From positions 117,439,512 through 117,503,511 of the forward strand of contig NC_135497.1 in NCBI RefSeq assembly GCF_052857255.1: 64,000 nt of DNA, read 5' to 3'. The translations under genes and the position numbers were made by a program. This DNA comes from Amblyomma americanum (taxonomy: Eukaryota > Arthropoda > Arachnida > Ixodida > Ixodidae). Below are positions 44,510 to 56,165 of this stretch, piece by piece. The notes under the pieces are model-generated. The model saw only the letters and a program-made list of their open reading frames with translations, had not been told where the DNA came from and searched no databases. Positions within the stretch are counted from its first letter, which is position 1. The number at the start of each line of letters is the position of its first letter.

Positions 44510-46110
44510 TTAAGGACGCGCGGTGGGGCGAATTCAGGGCCTTTTGCGCAACCACGATGCTCTCAGAAAGTTGCGCAACCACGATGCCTTCAGAGCTGTG
44601 CACGCCTTTGGTCACATCCCGACAATATTCATCTCCGTCAGTGGGCAAGGATCGACGGGCTCTAAGGCACAGCATAGTGGTTGGCTCTGCGAAGTGAACA
44701 TGGAGTATGCACAAAGTACATGTTCTGCAGTCATATCGCAGCCACAGATGCTACAGGCAGGGCTTTCAGCCATGTCCCTGAGAAGTAGTAGTGGTTTTTG
44801 AAAAGCCGAACAGCAGGAAACACCACAACAAAGTTGCGTCACGCCGCGATAGGAATGGCGGCAGACGGAGGCGTCGTTCAGTGTCCAGAAAACGTCGACC
44901 TGACCTGAAAATTGACCCGAATTCTACGAGAAAAGCGCGAGCCCCCGCGAAAGTGTTCGAAGCTTCCCGCCTCGTCGGCTCTTGACGTCGTAACGGATAG
45001 GTAAAAACCGTCGTTCGGGGCGTATAGAACTGCGCGCGATGGTTTTCTGTGATGACAAAGTGTTCAGGTCGATATCGTTAAATATGGCATGTCTTTTGAT
45101 GGTAATGCTGTGATTTAGTTCTTGAATTTCATTGACCAGGACACTTATTGACAGCCAGACCTCACCATTGAAATTGGATGCAATATTCAGTCAGTGGTGA
45201 GGTGCATCGCAATGCTCTGTCAAACATGCCCCAATTGTATCCACTGGTCAGGTGGCTGCATATCGCCACCAATATGCAGCCAATGGGGAGGTCCGGGTCA
45301 CCAACCACCCATGGCCGGGTCTCTTGCCACAGACGCTTAAAAGCCGCGGGTATATCTGAGTGAACAGTGACAGAGGACCGAATGTACACAAAACAGACAG
45401 CGGAAAATGAACAGCTTATAGAATACGGTTCCGGTTGTCCAAGGAATTCGCACCAAAGGTCAGCTTGTAGTCCTTGGAAGGCATCTTTAGAGACAGACAA
45501 TATTGCTGATGGCTCTCCTATGCTCAATGGCGGCATGAAAGGCAGCGAGGTCTCCCGCCGTTGGGGAAGTCTGGTAAGACGCTTTCAGCTTAATCTTGAT
45601 GGTCTTACCGGGGATAACTGCAGAATCTGAAGGGCTGATTGCGTTAACTGAGCATAAGTGTAGACGTGTACTCGGAGTCCGTGTACAACGTGTATGTGTT
45701 CTAATGTGGCTTGTTCTAATTGTGACGACAACACTCCGGATTTCTTGCTGATGAGTATCAAAGAGCACCCGAGATGGGCGCAGGTTTCATAAAGGGCCGA
45801 CGGCTTTGAAGGGAGTTTAAACTGTGATAGCAAAGAAGCGTGATGAGCATGACGGACGTTAATGAACGTTGTACATGGCCTGTTAACTAAAAGTCTTGCA
45901 AAATGGTGATGTGGAAACCAAGTGAGATGCCGAATATGGCCTCTCACGATATCAACCATAATGTAAACTCGGTAGTGAAGGTTTACGGGGTGCGGGTGTG
46001 TAGAAAAAAATGCCAATAGCCTTTCAATGTATGTAGGTATGAGGGGACGGACATGTTTCATGGGGTAATTTGGTAATGGTTCCGGGACTGGCATTTGCGA
46101 ACGCCGTACT
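44510..46110 (-). pseudogene. LINE remnant: post-RT region, RNase H and C-terminal zinc motif
   Basis: On the minus strand, from 46094 to 45585, a long frame resembles the linker after the RT, containing FARLLVNRPCTTFINV and ending near HVYTYAQ, where RNase H normally has YTDGS. Next, about 45520-45430, comes AFHAAIE and SKDAFQGLQ, the second and third RNase H blocks. At 44690-44790 the frame reads SPACSICGCDMTAEHVLC, a C-x2-C...H-x2-C zinc motif typical of LINE C-termini. The order is right for one element. The stretch 44850-45150 is unrelated and may be an insertion. A 24-bp imperfect tandem repeat (TTGCGCAACCACGATGC) lies at about 44549-44590. Catalytic residues are mutated and stops occur. 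Confidence 0.6.
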
Positions 46111-46168
46111 GTATTTAAAATCAGACTGGGTCCAAAGGCTAGAGATTAACCATAGAAAGGTGAATAAT

Positions 46169-46395
46169 AATTGGTTTTGGGGGAAAGGAAATTGCGCAGT
46201 ATCTGTCTCATATATCGTTGGACACCTGAACCGTGCCGTCAAGGAAGGGATAAAGGAGGGAGTGAAAGAAAAAAGGAAGAAGAGGTGCCGTAGTGGAGGG
46301 CTCCGGAATAATTTCGACCACCTGGGGATCTTTAACGTGCACTGACATCGCACAGCACACGGGCGCCTTAGCGTTTTTCCTCCATAAAAACGCAG
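46169..46395 (-). mobile_element. SINE with Ruka-like core and a different tail (copy 1, head-truncated)
   Basis: On the minus strand the order is a GGAGGAAAAACGCTAAGGCG-type core, GTGTGCTGTGCGATGTCAGT, AAGATCCCCAGGTGGTCG and GGAGCCCTCCACTACGGCAC as in Ruka, but then a CT-rich stretch with CTTTCACTCCCTCC, then ACGGCACGGTTCAGGTGTCC and CATTTCCTTTCCCCCAAAACC as tail. The tRNA-like head is missing. Related copies: 57515-57834, 57843-58046 and 60876-61066, all in the same orientation. Confidence 0.8.
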
Positions 46396-46439
46396 AACAG
46401 ATCAGTTCTAGGGACCCATGGAAAGACAACAAGCGAAGC

Positions 46440-47265
46440 TGTACGGGGGGTATGAGTTGGTCGTCCTTTGAACCACGGAAAGCACAAAGCAAACTATAGA
46501 CTGCGAAAAATGGATGATAAGAGATAGGTAGCTAAAGTCTTCAGGTATTTGCACAGTAAAAATGCGGACACGTAATGGAGGAAAAGGAATAGGAAGCTTA
46601 CGACAGGCTAGGCAGGCAACACCAGGGAAAAGGAAGTGATCACCAACATCAAAAAAAAAGTCCGCGAAATCGAGACGGCTAAGTGGAGGCAAAAAATGGG
46701 AACAAAAGAATCATTGCGTGAGTGCAGAGCTGGTAAGAGTGGAATCCGGAAGGAAACGCTGTATGATAATTCAAGAGGCAGTACCCTTCAATTCGATACT
46801 AGATCAGCTTGCCTTAGAGCTTGACAGTAAAGTAGCAAGTTTGACCCGGAAAATGTTTGTGCAGCATGAGGACGCAGTGTAGAAAACATTAATCGTGTTC
46901 TGGTAGACTGCAATGCTATTCATCTATATATCAAAGAGGGCATAGTGAGCCTTCCAGTAGCTCTGCGGTTTAAGGGTAGTGAAAGCAAAATTAACACATC
47001 AGCTGCCGAGACGAGAGAGACGAGTAGAATACTGGTGGCATAAAAGCAAAATGGAGAAATTTCACGAATAATCACAGAAATCTAACATAGCTTAGAAAAT
47101 ACAGAACAGCCTTGAATGGGGAAAAAAGTAATAACCAGAACACGATTCGAAGAAAAAAAAATTGGGGGGAGGGGGGGGGGGCTATTTCATTTCAAATGAG
47201 ATAGATAAATCAATAGACCGCTTTAATTTACTAGGCAGGGTGGCACTCACCACCACCCCGACTCA
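46440..47265 (+). pseudogene. LINE 3' part, same family as 28320-30410
   Basis: The start reads MSWSSFEPRKAQSKL, matching the post-RT block of the LINE at 28320-30410, followed by heavily broken frames with helix-like Lys/Arg-rich segments. The 3' end at about 47238-47258 has GGGTGGCACTCACCACCAC, the counterpart of the hairpin at 30384-30403. A G-rich run lies at 47164-47180. No RT core is present, so it is 5' truncated or joined to other repeats. Confidence 0.6.
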
Positions 47266-50200
47266 AAGGGAATGCCAGTAGTTATGTATCTATCTTCGAG
47301 AGAATGTGGAAAATTGCGGCTGGTCTCTTTTTCATGCACGATATATGAACGCTCCGCGATCAATGATTACCCCGAGAAAGGGATGATTTCTTTCGAGACA
47401 GAAAGGGCAGCAACGCCAATTTCATTTTGCCATTGTCAGCAAGGGTTCAAGGTTTCAAGAGAGAAGTGTTTTCTGCTTGCGTTTAGAAGTAAGGTAATCT
47501 TACCTTGCTCTATACATGTAAGTGGTAAAGCATTGTCAAAGTTTGATAAATGTCATAATCATCCGCAAGAGAATAATTTTTCGCCCTAAAGATGTAAATC
47601 AACGGCACCACGGTTTGAGCTAGTCGATTCATGATCCTACGAAACCATAGTGCAAAGCAACACCGACGAAGGAAGAAACGCATGGTACTCTACGAGACAC
47701 AAGCACTCTCCCTGTCGTTTACGTTTCTTTCTCCGTGCGTGTTTTTTTTTACATTTTATTTGCCCTTTATCGAACAACATTTCTTTCTTCTTTTACAGGA
47801 AAGATTTCCTAGCATGATATATAAAAGTCGAGTGTAAAAGACAAGCATCTAGCCGGCTGAAAATAATTAAAAAGCTGCAGTATGGACCACAGAATAACAA
47901 AATTCAGCAATGAGGTGACCTATGTAGCAACGCGACTTAGTATGCGATAAGTCAGGCTTATCGTTGCTGCGCTTCACAAAAATAAAATACGGTCACCGTA
48001 GAATGATTGAAAGAGGCTAATATTGTAATGTCTGTTGCTCCGTGATATTCGTGGACTACGATTGAAACAGTTTATTGACGTAGTACGTGAAGTTTCTTAA
48101 TGCGCCTTTTTATGTACGTTATGTTTCTTCAGGAGCTATGAAAACAACAGAAATGCAAACCTTTTAGTCTATGCAGTTTGTTTTATATATATTCAACCTA
48201 TAGAACATTTCAGTATCTATTTTTTCTTTCGCTCGTGTCTTCAGACAACACTACATGGCTGCTGCGATGGAGGAAATGCCGACGAAGGGCACATTTTAAC
48301 ACGCTATTATTCTCTCGTTCTTAGAAGTGCTCTATACACAAGAGCACTCTGTCGCCGGTCCAGGGCCGTTTTACTTTCCAGCGAGGGAAATTGAGTTAAC
48401 TTGTTGTATGGCTCGTGCTTTCTCATGTAATTCAAAAGGGCCCAGAACAAAATGTGCGCGGAAGAGCCGGGGTTGCCTTTCCAGGGCTGTCGCTACGCGA
48501 AAATGGTAAGATTCCACCGTCATACTTGAGAATTACGGCTTTTTTATTTTTCTTTTCTCTGTTCCTCCCTTTCCTAACTTGGTTTGGAAGTTTTCGTCCA
48601 TCAGCAGTTTGTAAGTGCTGGAGTCTACTCGTGATACCCAGTTCGCTTGCAGCGGTACGTGACAGAGATGTTAGTTTCTTCGTTTTTCTAATGCGTTAAA
48701 AAAAAATGGAGGGGAGGCGTGATTGCAAATCACGCAAATAGGGGCTCGCTGTTTTGCTCAACACGACTACGTGTCATCTGGGACGAAGGTTAATGTTGTC
48801 TAGTACGGAAATTAAGAACTATAAAAAATTATTTCTGAACTATCCGCATTACCGCTAACGAAACTAGTGGAGCAAGCTAGCGCGAGAATAGACTTCGACA
48901 ACAATGAAAAACGATCGGTGTATTCTCTTCCCGTTATATCGGGATCTTGACAAACATACAGCCAAAGGCAAGAAGTCGAAAGCGGCATCCCATACTCGAG
49001 CACGCCCACGGTAACTAGTGCTTAACGCGACTACCGACATAGTGATATGAACATCAGAGAAGTGCCTGATTGCTTCCAAGAACGATGCTAAAGGGGTTGG
49101 AACATCAAATTTTGAGGCTATAGTAAGCTTGTTATGGGCTTCATCTGTATGTAAGGTCACCCACGGCGAAGTATTGAACGCAACAAGCTCTTAAAATATA
49201 TTTTAATTGAGCTCCAAAGAGTCCCTACGTGATCTTTCTCACGATGGAGGCCCATCGCTAGCGCTATAGGTGGAGACGTAGAGCCCTGGGAACGATATGA
49301 GTGAACAGCAGTGATATCACAACACAGTAACGTGACGTACTATGAACGGCGACGCGCGACATCGGCGAGGCGCTGCTTCGGCGACTCAGCTGTCGGTGTG
49401 CTGATCGGCATATATGCCGTTGCTGACGCACCAGCCGGCACCTTATATCGGCGGCCGAGCGAATTCCCTCCAGGTCTGTGAGATGATGACTCTCTTGTCT
49501 GCACCTTCGCCGCAATACGAATAAGCGAAACAAGCGACTACATTTCATATGTTCACCTTTCGGCTCACCTGCAATACGAATAGGCCTAGGGAGTCCGCCG
49601 GGTTCGTATGTGCAATGTCGGTTATTGTGGAGAGCGAGTTCACAAGTTTTAGCGGATACATATGGTCATCGAGCGTAGTTTTGACAACAGTGACCTTAAA
49701 TCTAGGATTGTTTACATCTTAGGACGCAAATACATCAAGCGGGAAGCGCCGCTGCTAGGCGGTGTGACCCAGTCTGTCGACCAATGCTGCAGGCGCCTGC
49801 GGCGGCAGCTGCAGTCGTCAGCTTCGCTTGAGGGCAACAAATTAAGTCATTTCATTCATCTCAAATGGGCTCCGAACATACCTCTAGATAAACCAATTTC
49901 AATTCAAGTACTGGACACATCGGAAAAGCAGTTACAAGTCGGAAACGGCGGTCCTACGCGTTGTCAGCAACCTGACTAGGAAGCATTCCCCAGGCTGGCG
50001 CTGGCATTCTTCGGCGATTCTTTCAAAGTTGCCGCACTGCGCAAACGAGTAAACCATCAACCGGCGCAAAAGAGATGAGCTTGATTAACCTAAGTGGAAC
50101 GCAGCTTGCAATTCTTGTCAAACTAACGCGCAATTGGTGCATGTATACAGATGCAGATATGTAAACAAAAGTAGAGCCGAGATGCAGTCATCGTCACGGG

Positions 50201-51835
50201 CGCATTCTTGGAGGAGTTACGTAACGGTGCGGTTAATCCTGAACCCAGTACAATTGTCTGGAAGCACTTATTTAGCGTATGCATGGACTGTTTGGTAAAC
50301 TAGCAGCAGATGTCGTAATCAGCAGCCACGGGACCCTGAGCAGTCTTGCAGCGCGGCTGCGCGGGCGGCGCGAAGTGAAGACAGAGACGGGTATTGGTCG
50401 GTATGAAAAGTCAGGCATCGTGTCGCTGTAATGTGACCAGGGTCAGCTACGGGCCACCAACACAGACGTCCGCCGAGCATTGGCGTCAGCGTGCCAAAGC
50501 GAAATACAACGCAGAAACCGCTTTGGCATACGCGGTATGGCGACTGAGATCGGCTGAAGCGAGTCGCCTGGTTCCAGGACTCAGTGTCGTTTCTCGATCG
50601 CTTGGCTTTTCTCAGCACATCGCTGTACCGACCAAGTTTGTCGGCTTATGATTTCGAAAGGCGCTGCTGTGCACAGCATGTGTACGAGAGTAGACGACGC
50701 AGCAATATGCGCGTCACAACTTTTGGGGCCCATGTGACCAGGGTTGCTGCTTTTCCCGGATCGTGACGTCGCAGCACACCCCGGTGCTCAGAAACCGAAA
50801 CCGAAATCGCTCAGTATAAATAATGCAATAATAAATTATTAACCGCACTTATATGAATTGCGCAGCGTGTATCACGCGTCCTGGGGCAATACGCAACGTT
50901 TGAAGCAAAGAACACGCCAACCAAAAATTTGGTGTCTCCACCCCTTTAACTAACAAATATGTTTTAGAGCGCAGCTCATAGGCTCCCGTTCCTGCGTTGA
51001 GGGGCGTGCCTCGGCCTCGGCGTAACCGAGCGCGCAGTGCAGCGGAAGAGGAGGAAGCGGTGGCAGCGTGAATTGCAGAGAAGAGTAGCGCGCGCCTTCA
51101 TCTGCTCGCCGATGACGTCACCGATAAGGTATACATAGCTCCGCAGAGATGGCGCCACAGTAACGCGCTCCGTAAGAGCGCTGGCCGTTCGCTCTAGGCT
51201 AGGCTCATCATCGGCGGAACGCTGTGCACGCTGCCCAAGTCGAAACCCAGAGCCGCCTCCATTCGGCCCTGCGTGTTCAATATGCGGTCGTCTACGGTGC
51301 AAGCACAGCAGCAGTTGCGCTTAAAAATAACGTCACCGACAAGCGTAATTATTGGACATTTTTTTTTCTTTTGCCCCGGGCACAGAGATTCAAACTTTCA
51401 TTCTATTACACTTTTGTGCAGCATCACAATGCTCTATTATTTATTTGTCTTTTAAATGTTCTCTACATGTAGCTCGAACAGGACTCGATTCACGGGTAAT
51501 TCTTGGAGGGGGTAGCAGTCCTCTCTGCACCATGCGTTTCTTTTTTTTTTGTCTTTCTTCGTCGAAAAAGTAAGGTAAAATGCGGTTCTGGGCTTGATGG
51601 TACCGGTTAATCAGGCGCTCTAAGAATAATTCGTAGTCCTTACAGGGGCTATCAACTACCTGTGCTTCCTTAATTTAATTTCTTCCAGTCTTGTACATGT
51701 TGCATCAGGATGCCCATAATTTTTTTACAAAATATGAAATCCTACCGCCGGCCCCCTACCAAAAGAACCATTGGCAAGAGAACAAAGGTACGCGTTCGTG
51801 AGGGCACTGCGAAGAAATGGTATGAAAAAAAAAGT
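47266..51835. other. Intergenic; nothing supported over 4.5 kb
   Basis: AT-rich to mixed DNA with many short frames and no recognisable domain. A perfect palindromic site GCGTGATT-GCA-AATCACGC lies at 48717-48735. The stretch 50319-50760 is more GC-rich and gives an Arg/Ala-rich frame (50394-50651), and 50980-51290 is CpG-rich with ATGACGTCACC at 51112; either may be repeat-derived. No call is made. Confidence 0.4.
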
Positions 51836-52188
51836 GGTAGGCTTTTAACGTAGTTAAGCCGACTAGATATGCGACAGCGTGCGCTTATTCTTCACCACTT
51901 CTTTCTGGCATCTGCATGTGCACGCAACCACGTTTCTCGCTTTTCATCTTCACATCCTGTCTCCACTCGGAGGAAGCTGGCGCGACGTCCTCCTCCCATT
52001 GACTACAGCTGGCGCAACGCCCCCACAAAATTACCCGAGCTCCCTCTCATTGGCTGTTGCTTGCGCGACGCTGCTCCGAAGTAACCCGAGCTTACCCGAG
52101 TTACTCCGAGCTTCACACAAGAACCTTGGTTGAAACCGCGTAAAGTTGCGCTTTCGCACTAAAATTGGAGGGGACACTTAAACTCCGC
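51836..52188 (+). repeat. Interspersed repeat D, copy 1
   Basis: Begins GGCTTTTAACGTAGTTAAGCCGA and ends TTTCGCACTAAAATTGGAGGGGACACTTAA. The same start and a shortened end occur at 61450-61610. The interior has three imperfect repeats of CTGGCGCGACG with CTCCCATTGG-type spacers (about 51979, 52009, 52057). The start and end words may be termini of a non-autonomous element; no target duplication was found. Confidence 0.55.
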
Positions 52189-52287
52189 CTTAATGGCATC
52201 ACTGGATGGTGTCAATCGGTTAATGTCCAAATATACGGAATTATTCATTCTCAACGTTACGTTCATAGGTCGCTGGGAGTCATCATA

Positions 52288-52625
52288 TCAGTTCTGGTGC
52301 AGTGGTGCAGTGGTTAATCGATGGGCCACTGCCCTGCGATGGCAGGTGCTGCCACGGGTGGGGCTTGTGCGACTCAGGTTGCCCTTCCCGAGCGACCTCT
52401 CGCAACCAATCATTAATTTAAGTCCCACCTGCCACGGTGGGTAGTTTGCTCACAATCCGGTAGGCAGGTTGCGATGGCGTCGCAAGGTCACGTGACCTAG
52501 GCGGACAACATAGGTTGCTTCTCTGGTGATTTTTCGCTCACGCCGCCGACGACAACTCCGGGTTTTCTGTTGAGCAAGACCCTTAACGCCATTGCGTTAA
52601 AAGGAGGGTTGTGTTCACCTTTGAT
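52288..52625 (+). repeat. Repeat E, SINE-like, unclassified
   Basis: GTGCAGTGGTGCAGTGGTTAATCGATGGG resembles a degenerate A-box region, and the segment ends CCATTGCGTTAAAAGGAGGG. GCCACTGCCCTGCGATGGCAGGTGCTGCC forms a partial hairpin. It looks like a tick interspersed repeat, but only one copy is in the window, so this is a guess from style. Confidence 0.35.
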
Positions 52626-52627
52626 TG

Positions 52628-52896
52628 TATGATGATGATGATGATTATGATGATGAATTTCTAGTTCCAGAGGCAGCTTTCACCAAGGAGCGTCATGACA
52701 CGAGATGTTTTTCGACTACGCAGGGTGGGGTCAAAGGCCCATTTTCCAAGCATTTTACTCCAAGGAAGCCAAACACGATGCCAGGGAAAACCATGTACCC
52801 ATTGTACCACCCGTGGGTACCCGGCGGCACTGGGGATCGAACTCCACACCTCCCACATGCTAGCCGGTTGTTCAAACCACTAAACCAGCGCCGCGG
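52628..52896 (-). mobile_element. tRNA-derived SINE, CAT-tailed family (copy 2)
   Basis: Read on the minus strand: head with A-box and GTTCGATCCCCAGTGCCGCC (B-box), GGGTACCCACGGGTGGTACAATGGGTAC, and a (CAT)n tail shown by the ATGATGATGATG at 52628. Same family as 16044-16302 and 62748-62990. It sits directly after repeat E. Confidence 0.85.
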
Positions 52897-53862
52897 TTAC
52901 ATATTATTAACTGGTAGAGCGTTGGGGGTGGAGGGCTCCACGTAATACATTGGGCCGCCGGAGAGATTTGCCCGTGTTGGCCCCTGCACCTTCTAGCACG
53001 TGCTTTTTATAATGCCGGACGCGAGAAAGTCCCAGCGACGAAGACACTCGAAGTCTAAGAAACATGTTTCATAGCTCTTCAAAGGGGCCTTTGAATACTT
53101 CTTGCTAACGCCGCGCCTTTTTCGTTCTTGAACACCTTCCCATTCCTCTAGTCATTTCTAGCGTGCTGGAAGGTACGCCAGGAGCGGAGTCTGAGCTCGT
53201 GCTAAATCCGTAGCTAGCCCTGTAACGCTTCCAATGCTTAGCCAGCAGTGTCTGAAAGGGTTAATTTTTTTGCAGTTTCTATTTTTGGCACAATTATTTT
53301 CATACTACCCTTTTTCCTCTTTTATCGTCAGACGCGTACAAGTTTTGTAACGTCACCAGCATGTGCGAATCTAAATAGCTGTCTTGAGGTGCTACCAAGG
53401 GCATTTTCTCCCAATTATTACCATTGCTATATTGTGCTTAATAACACTATTTCTTCGTCCTTTTCCCACACTGCACCAAGAACCTTTCCAAATATTTCTT
53501 CGCCTAACTTTTTAGAAATGGAGCCCAAGATAATTCAGTTTGTGGAAATTTCATCCTCTGCTAGCAGCGACGGTATTAATTAGAAGTTTCAGAAAGTGCT
53601 CAAACTTATTCATTACAAGAATGTGACGTAATGATGTGCACACAAACGGTGGATGTATTTGCAGTAGAAAGGCTGACACCGGCGCAGCCGAAAAGCTACG
53701 GGCAAGCGATGCCCAGCCCGAAAACGCACTTCGTCCTCTTCGTGCTACAAGCGTGAGCACTACACTTCATTATCATCATTGTGCACGCCTACGACCATGA
53801 CGGTATTGTTGTATGCCTTTTCTTTATGTCTTTATGTCTTTGTAACTGAGTGCCACGCTGCC
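52897..53862. other. Intergenic; nothing supported
   Basis: Frames at 53248-53583 (111 codons, plus) show no recognisable domain. Confidence 0.45.
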
Positions 53863-54230
53863 AGACGACTAGAAGGTGGGAAAGGTGGTGCGGGTGCAGT
53901 AATCTATTGATGTTCATTGCCTACACATCTACAGACCTATTTCATTAACGTCAGTTCCATGCAAGTTGCTTGCACCCGTAATTTATCCTAGCCTATTCTC
54001 TCATCTTAGAGCCAGCAGTTTCTTCACACCTAACCAGCACGGTGTGTGCAACATCATTCCTGTGAAACACAACTGCTTGCTTTTAACGATTTATTTCCAT
54101 TGTTTTTTTTTCATATTTTGTGTATTGCATTTTTATTGATTCCGCTAAAGCATCTGACTCTGTATCACATCGACCACTACTTCTCAAGCTTGGTAAACTG
54201 AATAGTGGTATAATTACATGAAATTTTTTG

Positions 54231-54550
54231 AGTGTTTTGTAGCGATAGCTAAATTACGCTAGCATTTCGAGCCTTCAGCGTGGCGGCGCCGCCACGTGGT
54301 CACGTGGTTGGTCACGTGATGCGGAGCAGCTGCCGGCGAAACTCGGGGGGGGGGGGGGGGGGGGGTTGAGAGGGGAGGGGAGAAGGTGAATCACATCCAG
54401 GGACGAAGATGAAGAAGGAACGCCCAGCGAAACAACAACAACAACAACGGAGCGGCGAAAGACTGACTTTGCAATTCGACTGAGCGAGTTCCACTCGGCC
54501 AGCTAAAGCTATCGCGTCTCTCCAGGTATAACCAAAGCTAAACCACAGCC
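54231..54550. mobile_element. Non-autonomous insert with poly(G), inside the CR1-like LINE
   Basis: This 320-bp block splits the LINE reading between SDSVSH... and GRTQYV. Flanking AATTTTTTG (54222-54230) and AATTTTTTTTTG (54551-54562) look like a target duplication. Near the ends, GCGATAGCT (54242-54250) is the exact reverse complement of AGCTATCGC (54507-54515), giving subterminal inverted repeats. Inside are three CACGTG-type words, a run of 21 G (54345-54365) and (CAA)n at 54436-54451. No coding. MITE-like, class unknown. Confidence 0.55.
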
Positions 54551-55011
54551 AATTTTTTTTTGCAGGGTCGTACCCAGTACGTTGCAACCAATGAGTGTGA
54601 CTCACCTGTTGGTGTAACATCTGGAGTTCCCCTGTTCCGCACCAGATCCTCTGCTTTTCTTAATTTACATTAATAACCTTCCGGATTGCATTCTCATCAG
54701 TGAGGCTTTTCGCTGATGCTTGCGTCCTGTACATACAAGTATCTAACCCTTCCGATGCAGTCACTATTCAATCTTATCTTGATAACACCTCCACATGTTG
54801 CCTCTCAGTTCCATGAAACTTAATGTAGATGGGTGTAAATCAGAATGATACGTATGTACGCCTAACCAGTCTTCATTATGCATCTATCTCCTTAATAGCT
54901 CCTCTTCAACACTACTTCTGAATCAGTCTCTTGAGTGCCCGAAACTAGATTACGCCTCTTCTGTTTGGGATCAAAATCACTGATGCAAGGCCTCAAATCC
55001 ATGTAAAATTG

Positions 55012-55248
55012 AGCCGCCGCGGTGGCTGAGTGGTTATGGCGCTCGGCTGCTGGCCCGAAAGACGGGGTTCGATCCCGGCCGCGGCGGTCGAATTTCGATG
55101 GAGGCGAAATTCTAGAGGCCCGTGTGCTGTGCGCTGGCAGTGGACGTTAAAGAACCCCAAGTGGTCGAAATTTCCGGAGCCCTTCACTACGGCGTCTCTC
55201 ATAGCCTGAGTCGCTTTGGGACGTTAAACCCCCATAAACTAAACCAAA
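55012..55248 (+). mobile_element. Ruka-like tRNA-derived SINE with perfect target duplication
   Basis: Head CCGCGGTGGCTGAGTGGTTA (A-box), B-box GGTTCGATCCC, core GAATTTCGATGGAGGCGAAAT, then GTGTGCTGTGCGCTGGCAGT, GTTAAAGAACCCCAAGTGGT, CTCATAGCCTGAGTCGCTTT and the end CCCCCATAAACTAAACCAAA. The 13-bp CCATGTAAAATTG is present on both sides (54999-55011 and 55249-55261). It sits inside the CR1-like LINE remnant and is younger than it. Confidence 0.95.
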
Positions 55249-55420
55249 CCATGTAAAATTGCTCTGCTCGCCTCATTCTTTCCAGTTATTCTGATTGAGC
55301 AAGTGTAACACTGAAGATGAAAACATCAATTCTTCCTGAGGCCCAGGCCCGTGTACTCTTGGACAAGTAGGAGCCCCATTTGAGAACCTTTTGTTCTTTT
55401 CTTAAAATGAAGTTTTACTC

Positions 55421-55619
55421 CTCATCCTCCTCCTCAATTAATTTGTTAATGAAGTATAAAGCTCGTGTGCACAGAGATATAAGATAGTGCAAATCACTTC
55501 TTTTTTTGTTTTTATCGTGCGACTTGTTATGTGTCTTCTTTGCGAAAATGAGGGAAGGAAACGGAATGAAGTAAAGTGACTGAACCAACGTGAAAAAGGC
55601 GAGAATAACGAAACTGGCC
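55421..55619. other. Intergenic; nothing supported
   Basis: Contains a short CTCCTC run at about 55421-55434; otherwise featureless. Confidence 0.5.
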
Positions 55620-56165
55620 CGAGAGAAGCAAGGCAAAACGAAAGGAATGGTTCAACGACGCAGACGACATCAACAATACAGGGAAAAACGAGCGAAACTA
55701 CTGAGGCTATCGAAAAGAGGCGAAACCAACGATACGATTGGAACGAAATAAATTACTATTAAGAAGTGAAAGGAGCAAAGCGGCCGAAACCAAGCGATGC
55801 GATCTAAACGAACGAAAAAAAAGCCAAACGACCGAAACGTCTGAAACGAAGTGATATGATTTCAACCCCCTAAACGAAGCGATATGAACGAAATGAGCGA
55901 AAGTGCATAAACGAAGAGAAGGACCGAAAGAAACAAAATGGGAGACGCGACCGAAACGATGCTAAATGAGTTAAATTACCGAATCGTGTGAAATGAAGTG
56001 AAAATACCTAAACGAAGGGAAGGAAATGAAACGAGCGCCTCAAACGAAATAAGGCGAAACAATGAGAAGCGAACGATACGAACGAAACGAGAACGGCTAG
56101 GGAAACGAGCGAAATGAGCGAAACGAACGAAACGAAGCGATGCATAACGAGTGAATCAGCTAGCA
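55620..56165. repeat. Purine-biased degenerate CGAAA-rich tract
   Basis: About 540 bp in which the plus strand is dominated by A and G and the word CGAAA or ACGAA recurs every 8-20 bp, for example CGAAACGAACGAAACGAAGCG at about 56121-56141. The array is strongly degenerate on the left and most regular near 56060-56145. It reads like a decayed short-unit minisatellite. No coding is visible. Confidence 0.7.

Larger units (their letters stand above)
53863..55420 (+). pseudogene. CR1/Jockey-like LINE remnant with two nested insertions
   Basis: Broken frames follow the RT in order: KVGKVV, YRPISLTSVPCKLL at about 53935-53976, NQHGV, CETQLLAF, SDSVSHRPLLLKLGKL (palm region) at about 54155-54200. 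After an insertion come GRTQYVATN and GVTSGVP at about 54565-54635 (the expected QG is lost), then LDYASSVWD at about 54945, then after a SINE an ARLILSSYSD-like block at about 55265-55300. These blocks and their order are those of CR1-type LINEs. There are many stops and frameshifts. It is 5' truncated and ends somewhere before 55420. Confidence 0.7.
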
